Below are positions 1-6,593 of a DNA stretch of 63,092 bases, in pieces. Every line of letters begins with the position of its first letter. The stretch's first letter is position 1. The position numbers were made by a program, and so were the translations under genes. Under the pieces are notes generated by a model. That model made no database searches, was not told the origin of the DNA, and saw nothing but the letters and a program-made list of their open reading frames with translations. The DNA is from a virus, in the IMG/VR virus record IMGVR_UViG_3300036852_000204, positions 1 through 63,092 of that record; one strand, written 5' to 3'.

Positions 1-106
1 CGTGCCTGCCCATCTGCCTGTGCCGATGGATGTTCGCTACAAGATGGTAGCGGAGCGCCTTCTGCGCAAGCTGCGTGATTTGCAGAAGAAACCTGTTACT
101 GATTGA
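1..106 (+). CDS. 3' part of gene crossing the window ends
   Basis: Continuation of the gene that starts at 62998. The two bases left over at 63091-63092 plus base 1 form a Pro codon. The frame then stays open for 34 codons and ends with TGA at 104-106. The joined product is 66 residues with a basic C-terminal helix (VAERLLRKLRDLQKK). Function not recognised. It is partial only because of where the circle was opened. Confidence 0.75.
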   Translation, partial: VPAHLPVPMDVRYKMVAERLLRKLRDLQKKPVTD

Positions 107-116
107 GGAGCGCATA

Positions 117-133
117 ACCAAAGAATCTTTGGT
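117..133. repeat. Perfect short palindrome between small genes
   Basis: ACCAAAGA and TCTTTGGT flank a single A, just after the stop of the junction-spanning gene and before the next ribosome binding site (AAAGGAGG). No T-run follows, so it may be an mRNA hairpin or a protein site rather than a terminator. Confidence 0.5.
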
Positions 134-156
134 CGTGCAGCGAAAGGAGGCGTGGC

Positions 157-273
157 ATGCCGACGCTCGATGAAATCCTAGACGACGCCCTCGTGGCCGT
201 TGCGCTCGATGGTGCAAACCCGGTTGCAGTACGTGAGAAGCTGAAAGCGGCGCTCGCGCCCTACCTGAAATAG
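157..273 (+). CDS. Small hypothetical protein, 38 aa
   Basis: ATG is preceded by a strong AAAGGAGG site 8 bases upstream. The product is a short acidic helical protein (MPTLDEILDDALVAVAL). The style (GGAGG site, tight packing) matches the rightward cluster at 59579-63092, supporting continuity across the window ends. Function unknown. Confidence 0.7.
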   Translation: MPTLDEILDDALVAVALDGANPVAVREKLKAALAPYLK

Positions 274-500
274 GAGGCGTCCTTACTAGCTCCAGGCGCT
301 TCGTAAAGAGGTCTTTACCAAGGAAGCGTTCCGGGTGCGGGGAGGTTGTATGAGCCCGCCGAGGCGTTCTTAACGATGAGAAAAAAGAGCACACAGGCAC
401 TGTGTCATTTTCTGTGCTACTGACCGACGATGTTTTCGGTGCGTTCTGGGTGCTCCTGATCGACTAAACCCATATTTATCAAGACTTGTAGCCATTGCCG
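274..500. other. Intergenic region with two hairpins before attP
   Basis: No convincing gene. GTAAAG-AGGT-CTTTAC lies at about 310-325 and ACACAG-GCA-CTGTGT at 391-405. The second is followed by CATTTT and could be a weak terminator for the rightward cluster where it meets the leftward integrase operon. Confidence 0.4.
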
Positions 501-551
501 GCTAGATTGTGGATCTAGAGGTCGCCCGTTCGATCCGGGCAGGCGGTACCA
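501..551 (+). other. attP: Probable attP: 3' part of a tRNA-His gene
   Basis: The sequence folds as an anticodon arm (CTAGA 502-506, loop TTGTGGA with anticodon GTG, TCTAG 514-518), a T arm (GCCCG-TTCGATC-CGGGC), a 3' acceptor strand AGGCGGT and ACCA. No matching 5' acceptor strand or D arm lies upstream, so it is a fragment and not a tRNA gene. It begins about 10 bp downstream of the integrase stop, the usual place for attP of a phage that integrates into the 3' end of a tRNA gene. Position 73 is A, as in alphaproteobacterial tRNA-His. Confidence 0.75.
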
Positions 552-559
552 CAGCAAAA

Positions 560-1741
560 TCAACGTCTTACCCACCGTTTCCGCTTCACTCGCTTTACGC
601 CGGGTGTGCTATTTTTTGTGTCACGAGCGCGGCCCTTTTCGAGTGCCTTATGCAAGTTATCGACGGTCAGGAACGCATAGTGTCGCTCCGTGACGCTGAT
701 CGATTTGTGGCCAAGCCACTTGCTCACCTCTTCCATAGACAACCCGTGCTCCTGCAACAATCGACACCCGCAGGTCCGCCGAAGGTCATGCCACGAGAAC
801 GGATCTAGCCCCGCTTTGATGACAGGGCCTCCCGCGAACTGGTTCGCGCGACCTTGCCGGCGGATGATGGCCGTGCCTGCGAAATGGCGCAGGGCCTTGT
901 CAAAATTTGAACGCGGACCTTTGCCGCCGAGGGCTGGGAATATCCACTCGCTAGCCGTCTCCTCCTGCATCTGCTTCAGAAGGGCCAGCGAACGGGGCAG
1001 GAGGGGCACCCAGCGGTCCTTCTTGGACTTGGCCACCTCCTTCCTCACCCGCACATTCCCCCGCTCAAAGCTGATATCCGGCCAGCGCATGTTGCACAGC
1101 TCGGCCAGGCGCAGCCCCGTGTCGATGGCGATGATGACGGCGCGCTTCAGGGTCAGCCGGCCGGCGTGGTCGGCGCTGCCGGCGGCGATCCAGGTATCCA
1201 GCAAGGCGAGGACGGCTTCCTCCTCGCCTCTGGTCAGCCAGCGCACGCGCGGCTCCCCACGCCTCACCTTGAGGGCGTTGGCCTTCATGTAGCGCTGCAC
1301 AGGGTTGCGGTCGATCAGGGACCACCCCTCGGCCTTGCTCATGATTGAACTGAGCACGGCCAGTTCGCTCCTGACCCCTCCGCTCGTGATCCCGTCGGCC
1401 AGCCTGGTCCTGACGAAGTTGTCGATCACGGCGTTGTCGATGTCCCGTACAACCTTATCGAACAGCCCGCCGACGGACAGCGCCTTGATGGCCCAGAAGT
1501 AGGTTTCCTGCGTGCCCGGCTTCAGGTGCTTGAAGTGCTCGCGCTTGTATCGCTCCGCTAGATCCTGCCAGAGCGTGTGGATGTCTCCGCCCGACTTGTG
1601 GGTGGAGAGGATGCTGGCGGCCCTGTTCTCGGCTTCGGCTCTGTTGCTGGTCTTGAGCGATAGCCGGTTGTACTTGCCCTTCGCCCCCGTAGGAACGCGG
1701 ACGTAGTAGTTGCCGTCTTCTCGCTGGTAGAGGCCGCGCAT
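560..1741 (-). CDS. int: Tyrosine recombinase integrase
   Basis: 393 residues, the usual size for phage integrases. It cuts and rejoins DNA at att sites. The N-terminal half is a SAM-like core-binding domain (YKREHFKHLKPGTQETYFWA). The catalytic domain shows TGLRLAEL with the first Arg near residue 213, HDLRR with His 318 and Arg 321, LGH with His 345, and the nucleophile Tyr at 355 (ERHYAFL). The C-terminus is Lys/Arg-rich. It is the last gene of the leftward operon and lies next to the tRNA-His fragment; an Xis-like gene lies four genes upstream. Confidence 0.95.
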   Translation of the reverse strand: MRGLYQREDGNYYVRVPTGAKGKYNRLSLKTSNRAEAENRAASILSTHKSGGDIHTLWQDLAERYKREHFKHLKPGTQETYFWAIKALSVGGLFDKVVRDIDNAVIDNFVRTRLADGITSGGVRSELAVLSSIMSKAEGWSLIDRNPVQRYMKANALKVRRGEPRVRWLTRGEEEAVLALLDTWIAAGSADHAGRLTLKRAVIIAIDTGLRLAELCNMRWPDISFERGNVRVRKEVAKSKKDRWVPLLPRSLALLKQMQEETASEWIFPALGGKGPRSNFDKALRHFAGTAIIRRQGRANQFAGGPVIKAGLDPFSWHDLRRTCGCRLLQEHGLSMEEVSKWLGHKSISVTERHYAFLTVDNLHKALEKGRARDTKNSTPGVKRVKRKRWVRR

Positions 1742-1742
1742 T

Positions 1743-2174
1743 TCAATCCCACGCTTTCATTGTCGCTGGCGTCGGCGCCGGTTCCCATGCCAGCCAGTGG
1801 GTTGGCCGCAACCCGCCGCAGCTCAGGCAGGCGTGCCAGGCATCTTCCTCTACTGGGCGCCACTCGCCGTGCTTGCACGCTATCACCGGCCAATCGCAGG
1901 GTGGAATTCCAGCCCATCGTTTCGGCTTTTCTCTGATCGGCTTTGAGTACCACCACGATGCGACCGGATACCCGAATACTTCGCCGTCCCACAGCAGCAC
2001 GACTGAGCCATCTTTAGGCGCCGTCTCTATCGGCTGCCAAGGCGCTTGCTCATGATGCTGCCGGTGCGACCGCCCTTGCGCTTGTGCTTGCGCGTCGCCT
2101 TCTCGCCGTGGCGCAGTCTCGCCTTTGCACCGCGACGTTTGCGGCGAGTGTGAGTCGTGTGGCTCGACATTCAT
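1743..2174 (-). CDS. DUF551-type small phage protein (start uncertain)
   Basis: Contains the WQPIETAPKDG signature of DUF551 followed by LWDGE and a C-terminal THWLAWEP, the typical frame of this uncharacterised phage family. Relatives in this genome (3185, 7110, 55796) begin one or two residues before the Trp, but no start codon exists there, so the first ATG (2174) is used. The resulting 45-residue N-terminal extension is probably not native because it overlaps the basic 47-residue reading frame at 2027-2170. The true 5' end may be damaged or use an unusual start. Ends 1 bp before int. Confidence 0.6.
   Translation of the reverse strand: MNVEPHDSHSPQTSRCKGETAPRREGDAQAQAQGRSHRQHHEQAPWQPIETAPKDGSVVLLWDGEVFGYPVASWWYSKPIREKPKRWAGIPPCDWPVIACKHGEWRPVEEDAWHACLSCGGLRPTHWLAWEPAPTPATMKAWD
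2027..2170 (-). CDS. Very basic 47-aa protein
   Basis: Starts with ATG inside the stop/start overlap that ends the preceding gene and is rich in Arg, Lys and His (HTRRKRRGAKARLRHGEK). It shares its DNA with the start of the DUF551 frame, so at most one of the two is fully real here. The composition suggests nucleic-acid binding. Function unknown. Confidence 0.45.
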   Translation of the reverse strand: MSSHTTHTRRKRRGAKARLRHGEKATRKHKRKGGRTGSIMSKRLGSR

Positions 2175-2266
2175 TTAGCTCTCTTGCGGTCTCGTTCACG
2201 AATACGCCGCTGCTTCTGCTTGCCCTTGTGGCGGGATGTCCGCTTTGGACTAGTCCTCTTACTCAT
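2171..2266 (-). CDS. Very basic 31-aa protein
   Basis: Short frame MSKRTSPKRTSRHKGK... with about half basic residues. Its TGA overlaps the ATG codons of both following frames (2174 and 2170), suggesting translational coupling. No family recognised. Confidence 0.45.
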   Translation of the reverse strand: MSKRTSPKRTSRHKGKQKQRRIRERDRKRAK

Positions 2267-2280
2267 TGATGTTGTTCCGT

Positions 2281-2330
2281 TATCGGAAAACCGATGACGA
2301 CCCGGAACTTTACGATTTTACCGTAAAGTT
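2281..2330. promoter_or_regulatory. Two adjacent dyads in an intergenic gap
   Basis: ATCGG-AAAA-CCGAT is followed by a perfect 9-bp dyad AACTTTACG / CGTAAAGTT (2306-2330, 7-base spacer). The pair lies between the disrupted HTH/RHH gene and the basic-peptide genes. The AT-rich 9-bp dyad could be an operator or, on the leftward transcript, a hairpin. No T-run of terminator quality is present. Confidence 0.45.
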
Positions 2331-2335
2331 CGCGC

Positions 2336-2621
2336 TCATTCAGCGTCTAGTCCCCATTGCAAGTAGGTCCGCACCTGCTCGGCAAGGCTAAGCCTATTAC
2401 GGCGCGCTGCTTCTCTGACGGCTAAATAAAGCTCAGTGTCCATTTCAACGCTCAGCTTTTTCAGCTCGCCGTCAATGAAGCCAGTGGCCCGGATGCGCGG
2501 GCTAGAGCCCTTCCGACTTGAGCATCCCCGCCGGCTCCAAACTGTGCGGACGTAAGCTGCGCTGGTTCCCAGTTCACGAGCCTGGCGATGTCGCCGCCAT
2601 GATCTGGTCGGACAGTTTCAT
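2336..2621 (-). pseudogene. Disrupted small DNA-binding protein (HTH plus RHH)
   Basis: The upstream gene ends in TGATG, so ATG at 2621 is translationally coupled (MKLSDQIMAA). This frame stops after 15 codons. The next frame (+1) is open to TGA at 2336-2338 and encodes RELGTSAAYVRTVW, similar to the HTH in the gene at 8040-8273, then a ribbon-helix-helix-like segment (ELKKLSVEMDTELYLAVREA). Neither part has its own good start. A single extra base near 2590 would explain it. Probable transcription regulator, now broken or frameshifted. Confidence 0.5.
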
Positions 2622-2938
2622 CACCCCGCCTTCCTGAACCCCTCCAGCCACTCGTTCATCTCCACATTACGTGGCTTACGTGGGCCGGACTTGCCTCTGG
2701 TCTTGCGCTTCGTTTCACGCGGAACCTTGCCGGCTCTGAGATCGCGAACGTACCTGTCGAAGGCGTCGGGATCAAAGCGCCAGTGTCCGGACTCACCCTG
2801 CGTCCTGTAGGCACCGGGAATCCCACCGTGCTCCTTGTCTGCCGCCTTCTGGATCACCCATGATCTGGATACGCCAAGGATCTTGGCGGCTTCCTCTGGG
2901 AGATAGGCGGGGCGAATTGATTCAAGGCTTTGTTTCAT
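2621..2938 (-). CDS. Excisionase-like HTH protein
   Basis: 105 residues. The N-terminus (YLPEEAAKILGVSRSWVIQKA) is a MerR/HTH_17-type helix-turn-helix, with GHWRFDPDAFDRYV as in Xis-like recombination directionality factors. The C-terminus is basic (KRKTRGKSGPRKPR). The position a few genes upstream of int in the same operon supports a role in excision, but a transcription-factor role is possible. Its start codon lies inside copy 1 of the dispersed repeat and it ends in a TGATG overlap. Confidence 0.7.
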   Translation of the reverse strand: MKQSLESIRPAYLPEEAAKILGVSRSWVIQKAADKEHGGIPGAYRTQGESGHWRFDPDAFDRYVRDLRAGKVPRETKRKTRGKSGPRKPRNVEMNEWLEGFRKAG

Positions 2939-2970
2939 CTGCCTGACCCTTGGAAATAGTCACCCCGGCG
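2921..2970 (-). repeat. Dispersed bipartite repeat, copy 1
   Basis: TTCAAGG, 25 bases, then GAAATAGTCACCCCGGCG on the plus strand. It encodes the C-terminal tail and stop of the gene at 2922-3188 and carries the start codon of the gene at 2621-2938. Confidence 0.85.
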
Positions 2971-3188
2971 TTGTCTTCCGCGCGACTGAACGACAGCGCC
3001 ATGCCGCCAATTTGGCCAGCGGCCAAACCAAGCACGAGTGCTGTGCGCAAGACGATGTCCTCGGGCATCGAAAACACCAACCAGCCGGCGCAAAACCCGC
3101 CACCCATTGCAAGGAAGACCGTCGCCATGGCCCGCAAGAATGCGGGAACCGGGACGGGTTTGTAGTTAACGACACCCTCATCTGTCAT
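2922..3188 (-). CDS. Small membrane protein, 88 aa
   Basis: Two hydrophobic helices (FLRAMATVFLAMGGGFCAGW and TALVLGLAAGQIGGMAL) joined by a short acidic loop predict an inner-membrane hairpin. The C-terminal tail AGVTISKGQADETKP is encoded by repeat copy 1 and resembles the tail of the unrelated protein at 4056-4328. Overlaps the DUF551 gene start by 4 bp. Function unknown. Confidence 0.7.
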   Translation of the reverse strand: MTDEGVVNYKPVPVPAFLRAMATVFLAMGGGFCAGWLVFSMPEDIVLRTALVLGLAAGQIGGMALSFSRAEDNAGVTISKGQADETKP

Positions 3189-3373
3189 GCTGGCGCCCCT
3201 CCGGCTGGAGGCTCAGGTAATGGCATCCAGTGTGTTGGCTCCGCATCAAACGAGACACCGTCGCAAAGCCAGCCGCGCCCGTTGTCGTAGCCAACCCGCA
3301 TTTCCGATGTGCCGGCCCAACACAGAAGAATGTCCCGACCGGCTGGAGCGGTCTTGATGGGCTGCCACGTCAT
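3185..3373 (-). CDS. DUF551 protein, 62 aa
   Basis: Starts MTWQPIKTAPAGRD and ends with THWMPLPEPP, the classic DUF551 pattern at normal length. Uncharacterised family, common as single small genes in phage early operons. ATGA overlap with the next gene. Confidence 0.75.
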   Translation of the reverse strand: MTWQPIKTAPAGRDILLCWAGTSEMRVGYDNGRGWLCDGVSFDAEPTHWMPLPEPPAGGAPA

Positions 3374-3408
3374 TCCACGTCCTCCCCGATCTTCACGACG
3401 CGCCGAGG

Positions 3409-3672
3409 TCATCCGGGTAGCCTTTTTTCCTCGCCGCACTTCAGGCACCTGCCGACGATACCGCCCTCCGGATGGCGCGCACCCTGCCAATCGTGCTCGC
3501 ACTCTTCATCCGTTGGTTGATCCTCTACGGCGATTGTTTCAAGACCGATCAAGGCGGCATCCTTGCCAACGAGCGTCGCCGCCCTCTGGCGTGCATTTTT
3601 CTCGCTGAAGAATGCCGCAACGCGCTCGATCTTTCCCGTCTCGTAGCGCTTGTAGACAACCCACATCTTCAT
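3409..3672 (-). CDS. Hypothetical protein, 87 aa
   Basis: Starts MKMWVVYKRYETGKIERVAAF with ATG overlapping the stop of the HNH gene (ATGA). An acidic segment and a possible half zinc site (ECEHDW, CLKCGEEK) lie near the C-terminus. No family recognised. Confidence 0.65.
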   Translation of the reverse strand: MKMWVVYKRYETGKIERVAAFFSEKNARQRAATLVGKDAALIGLETIAVEDQPTDEECEHDWQGARHPEGGIVGRCLKCGEEKRLPG

Positions 3673-4052
3673 GAATCCAACTCCTCTGCCTTGACGTACC
3701 TCTTGGCTCGCCAATCGAACACGTACCCCTCTGGGGGCTTCCTGAAGCCTTGCTTCCGGACGATGCCGTAGTGCTTGTCACGGACGCGTTTGCCTTTGCT
3801 GTTCTCAGTGATGTCGGTTTTTGTCTTAACGTCGTGGCAGGCTTCGTGCGCCGGCAGGACATTGGTTGGACTGTCGTCATCACTCAGAACGCGGCGAATG
3901 GTGTGCTCGGCGTCCCATTTCTCCCGCGCAGGGTCGATCTGCCCTTTGCAGATGTGACAGGTGAGCATGATCCGGCCGGTGACCGGATGAATCCACTTAT
4001 GTGCATCGAAGCACTCTCTTCTGACCTTCGTAGAGTTGGGACGGGAAGACAT
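3669..4052 (-). CDS. HNH endonuclease domain protein
   Basis: 127 residues with CHICKGQIDP, a W-x-AEHTI segment, and NVLPAHEACHDVKT, the expected order of the HNH/beta-beta-alpha-metal fold with paired Cys and His residues. Likely a DNA nickase or endonuclease. In phages such genes act in packaging, homing or host DNA breakdown; here the early operon and the repeat copy directly upstream would suit any of these. Starts just after the stop of the preceding gene. Confidence 0.75.
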   Translation of the reverse strand: MSSRPNSTKVRRECFDAHKWIHPVTGRIMLTCHICKGQIDPAREKWDAEHTIRRVLSDDDSPTNVLPAHEACHDVKTKTDITENSKGKRVRDKHYGIVRKQGFRKPPEGYVFDWRAKRYVKAEELDS

Positions 4053-4054
4053 GA

Positions 4055-4104
4055 TTCAAGGCTTCGTTGCAGTTGACGGATTGTTGGAGATAGTCACCCC
4101 GGCG
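4055..4104 (-). repeat. Dispersed bipartite repeat, copy 2
   Basis: TTCAAGG, 25 bases, then GAGATAGTCACCCCGGC on the plus strand. It forms an inverted pair with copy 3 around the gene at 4056-4328 and encodes that gene's last codons and stop. Confidence 0.9.
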
Positions 4105-4328
4105 TCTCCTCGTTTCATCAGGAGAATGTAACTGTCCATGCAGTCGCTAATGATCTCAAACAGCGTCTCGCGGTCTGGCTCACCGGTCGCGAGCGTCTCC
4201 ATGTAGCCGAGCGTGTTTGCAATCGCGGTGTAGATGATTGCCGTGTGGTGACCCGCGCACACGCTCATGATTTTCATCTGAAGTTCGTCGGCTTCTATTG
4301 CGCCGTTCGTCAGGTCCATCGGCATCAT
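4056..4328 (-). CDS. Small helical protein in a repeat-flanked cassette
   Basis: About 90 residues from MMPMDLTNGAIEADELQ. The start could also be the ATG at 4319, which has better AAGGA spacing. Mostly helical, with a weakly hydrophobic segment (HHTAIIYTAIANTLGYMETL). The tail AGVTISNNPSTATKP is repeat-encoded. The gene fills the space between inverted copies 2 and 3, as if carried as a unit. No family recognised. Confidence 0.65.
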   Translation of the reverse strand: MMPMDLTNGAIEADELQMKIMSVCAGHHTAIIYTAIANTLGYMETLATGEPDRETLFEIISDCMDSYILLMKRGDAGVTISNNPSTATKP

Positions 4329-4340
4329 CCTTGTTCTAAG

Positions 4341-4391
4341 CGCCGGGGTGACTATCTCGATTGGTCCGGCATGCAATGCGCACGCCTTGAT
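4341..4391 (+). repeat. Dispersed bipartite repeat, copy 3 (inverted to copy 2)
   Basis: GCCGGGGTGACTATCTC, 26 bases, then CCTTGAT. The outer end abuts the stop codon of the gene at 4392-4505. Confidence 0.9.
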
Positions 4392-4505
4392 TCAAAATGG
4401 TGGTTCCACATCGAACTTCTTCTGTTTCCGGTCTCTCCGGTTGAGTTCGTAAATTATGCCAAGGGCGATGATGAGAAGGGCTAGGCCGATGATGATGGGT
4501 TCCAT
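4392..4505 (-). CDS. 37-aa single-pass membrane peptide
   Basis: MEPIIIGLALLIIALGIIY is one strong transmembrane helix followed by a basic cytoplasmic tail (NRRDRKQKK). Follows the gene at 4511-4948 by 5 bp. Function unknown. Confidence 0.6.
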   Translation of the reverse strand: MEPIIIGLALLIIALGIIYELNRRDRKQKKFDVEPPF

Positions 4506-4510
4506 GGCGG

Positions 4511-4948
4511 CTATGCTGCTTCTGCTTTCAGTTGATCGATAGGCCTTGTGTGGCCGTCCGTGAGAATTTCTGCCGCCTCCAAGAGCGCATGGAATTTGTC
4601 CGATGGCAAAGCGGCCCTGATCATGTCGATCACAGCGCGGTCTTTGGTGGCGTGGGCGCGCTGCTTTTCGATGCCGGCGAGACGCCCCTGCCTGTTCTGG
4701 CATTCGTCGCGATACAGCTTAGACCACTTGAGAGCGGCCTTGGCACGTGGAAGCCAGTCTAGCGGCTTGGCTGCGTTTTCCGTGGGATACGCCACCGCTT
4801 CGTGAAGATCGATTTGCAGTTCAATGTCGATGATCTTCTCTGACAGCGCATACTTCAACTCCATGAGGTCATCGACGCCCTTGCAGAGCGCGAAGTCTGG
4901 CCGGTCAATGTCGATGGTCGTGCCAGACGGCAAAGTAAAGTTGGGCAT
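4511..4948 (-). CDS. Hypothetical helical protein, 145 aa
   Basis: Starts MPNFTLPSGTTIDIDRPDF in a TGATG overlap with the upstream gene. The rest is long helices (MELKYALSEKIIDIELQIDL) without a recognised domain. The position next to recombination genes suggests an accessory role in early DNA metabolism, which is inference only. Confidence 0.7.
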   Translation of the reverse strand: MPNFTLPSGTTIDIDRPDFALCKGVDDLMELKYALSEKIIDIELQIDLHEAVAYPTENAAKPLDWLPRAKAALKWSKLYRDECQNRQGRLAGIEKQRAHATKDRAVIDMIRAALPSDKFHALLEAAEILTDGHTRPIDQLKAEAA

Positions 4949-5433
4949 CACGCCGCTTCCTCTCGTAGCAACTGGTCCGCCCTTACCCCTAGTGCAGACT
5001 CGATTTCCGTCTCGATGGCCTCTCGGATCGGGCCGAACGCTTTTTGATCGAGCGTTGACCACGAGATCGACCGCGGCCTGAAGACCGCAATCGCGTCTCC
5101 ATGTACGCGAGTGAACGCGTAACTTCCCTCCGCAAGAGCCGCCTTAACTGCAGCTTCGACGGCGAGCGCAACCAGCTTGAACGCAACATCACGCTTCTCC
5201 TTGGGGAATAACTCGATGTCTTCAACGAAAATTGGAGTGGAGTCGTAGTGGCCTGCGCGACAGGTCAACCAAGCCCGAAGCTGGTCGACGGAGGCCGGCT
5301 GAAATTCGTGGGCCTCGGGCCACTGGTCGAACGCCTTCCCGATCATCCCGAACAGGCGCCTATGGTCGGCAGCGCTGCGGCCCTTGGTGAGCATCGAACC
5401 GCAATGCGGGCAAGAACGCTCGTGCCGTGTCAC
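4948..5433 (-). CDS. DUF1367-like phage protein with N-terminal CxxC
   Basis: 161 residues from a GTG that overlaps the preceding stop (GTGA) and has GGAGG five bases upstream. CPHC near the N-terminus may be a zinc half-site. The core (SAADHRRLFGMIGKAFDQWP ... PRSISWSTLDQKAF) resembles DUF1367/NinX-like proteins found beside phage recombinases. Assignment is by pattern memory only. Confidence 0.6.
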   Translation of the reverse strand: MTRHERSCPHCGSMLTKGRSAADHRRLFGMIGKAFDQWPEAHEFQPASVDQLRAWLTCRAGHYDSTPIFVEDIELFPKEKRDVAFKLVALAVEAAVKAALAEGSYAFTRVHGDAIAVFRPRSISWSTLDQKAFGPIREAIETEIESALGVRADQLLREEAA

Positions 5434-5576
5434 TTCTTCCTCCCGATCACGAAGGGCCGGACCCATTCCATATTCAGCTTCAGTTCGACGGAAATGTCCT
5501 CGTAGCCCCAGCCCTTGGCGGCCAGACGGTTGATCTCAGCAATGATGCCGGTCGTTGGAGCTTCCGTGGCTTTCAT
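5430..5576 (-). CDS. 48-aa HTH-like small protein
   Basis: MKATEAPTTGIIAEINRLAA followed by KGWGYEDISVELKLNMEWVR, which reads as a small helix-turn-helix of the kind used to sense sequence in phage small regulators. Ends with a GTGA overlap into the next gene. Confidence 0.6.
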   Translation of the reverse strand: MKATEAPTTGIIAEINRLAAKGWGYEDISVELKLNMEWVRPFVIGRKK

Positions 5577-5649
5577 GGGGTGGTGATCCTTTAAGCCCTC
5601 GGCTTCCGAATTTGCCGTATGGGGACCGATGTTGCGTGAGGCGCATGGC

Positions 5650-6588
5650 TCACTCCGCTGCCTGAACGGCTTCGGCTGTTACTTTCTCCAACTCCTTCTT
5701 GAGCGCGAGCGCGCCGTCCTTGTCGCGTGCCCAATACTCGTTGAGGCCATGCCTGTTGCGCTCGCGCCAGAGCAGCACGACGGACGGCTCATCCGAGTGT
5801 TTCTTGATGAACTCCAACACACGGTCGCCGAACTTGCCGATGGGAACTGGCGTCAACGCCGCAGTCGGTTCCCACGATACGAGGATGGCATTCGAGCCGC
5901 CGACCGCCGCAAGCCGGCGCTCCGTCTCAACCGTTTCGATGATCTCAGTGGCGCTCAGTTCCAGCGTCTTGCCGGCGTCAAGGTCGCCGTCCACGTAGGA
6001 GCCCGCCGTCTCATTTGGCCAGCCCTTGCGGATAGCATCGGCCTCCACGCACTTTGCCAGCATGGTTTCCGGCATCGTGATCCAGTTGGTCTTTTTTGGG
6101 TCGAGCTGAAACTTGCCGCTCGGGCGGCGCTTGCCGTCTTCGCCGTTCTCCCAAATCTCCTTGATGGGAGCGCGCTCTTCCCACTTGAGGCGCGACACGC
6201 AAGGGAACCACTCACCGTGCGCGAAGCGATAGACTGCCACCTCGCAATCAACGATGCCCTTGGGGTTGAGCGGCCCAATCGCCTCCGGGTCGTATGTAAA
6301 GCGGGGCGGCTTGTCGTCTGGGCGGTAGTCGCGGGAGCGTGCGGCTATCTTGCGATAGAGGCCGATGCCCAGCACCGGAACCACGCGGCGCGTGGGCTTG
6401 TCGGCGTCGAACACAAAGAAGTAAATGTCCCGCGTGAACGGGTTGGCGCCGTACAGCTCGCACCACTCGATAGCCTCATCCACTTCTGGTCCGCGCAACT
6501 CCTTGCCGACCGTCTTGGTAAACAGCGACAACCGGCGCGGGTCGCTGCGCGAAAGGCCGCCGCTCTTAGCTAGAACGAGATTTGGCAT
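5650..6588 (-). CDS. bet: Bet/RecT-family single-strand annealing protein
   Basis: 312 residues from ATG 6588 (MPNLVLAKSG); a GTG at 6603 is possible but gives less good spacing. YGANPFTRDIYFFVF and PVLGIGLYRKIAARS are hallmarks of the lambda Bet/RecT superfamily. These proteins bind ssDNA, anneal complementary strands and promote recombination and concatemer formation. It follows the Gp157-like gene by 5 bp. No exonuclease partner (Exo/RecE) is seen nearby, so it may use a host nuclease. Confidence 0.85.
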   Translation of the reverse strand: MPNLVLAKSGGLSRSDPRRLSLFTKTVGKELRGPEVDEAIEWCELYGANPFTRDIYFFVFDADKPTRRVVPVLGIGLYRKIAARSRDYRPDDKPPRFTYDPEAIGPLNPKGIVDCEVAVYRFAHGEWFPCVSRLKWEERAPIKEIWENGEDGKRRPSGKFQLDPKKTNWITMPETMLAKCVEADAIRKGWPNETAGSYVDGDLDAGKTLELSATEIIETVETERRLAAVGGSNAILVSWEPTAALTPVPIGKFGDRVLEFIKKHSDEPSVVLLWRERNRHGLNEYWARDKDGALALKKELEKVTAEAVQAAE

Positions 6589-6593
6589 CGTAC

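Noticed and set aside
501-551. Complete tRNA-His gene
   Set aside because: No matching 5' acceptor strand or D arm upstream; only the 3' part is present.
5629-6573. Long plus-strand frame of 314 codons
   Set aside because: Exactly antisense to the Bet/RecT gene, which has clear family motifs and a good start; the long shadow frame reflects high GC.
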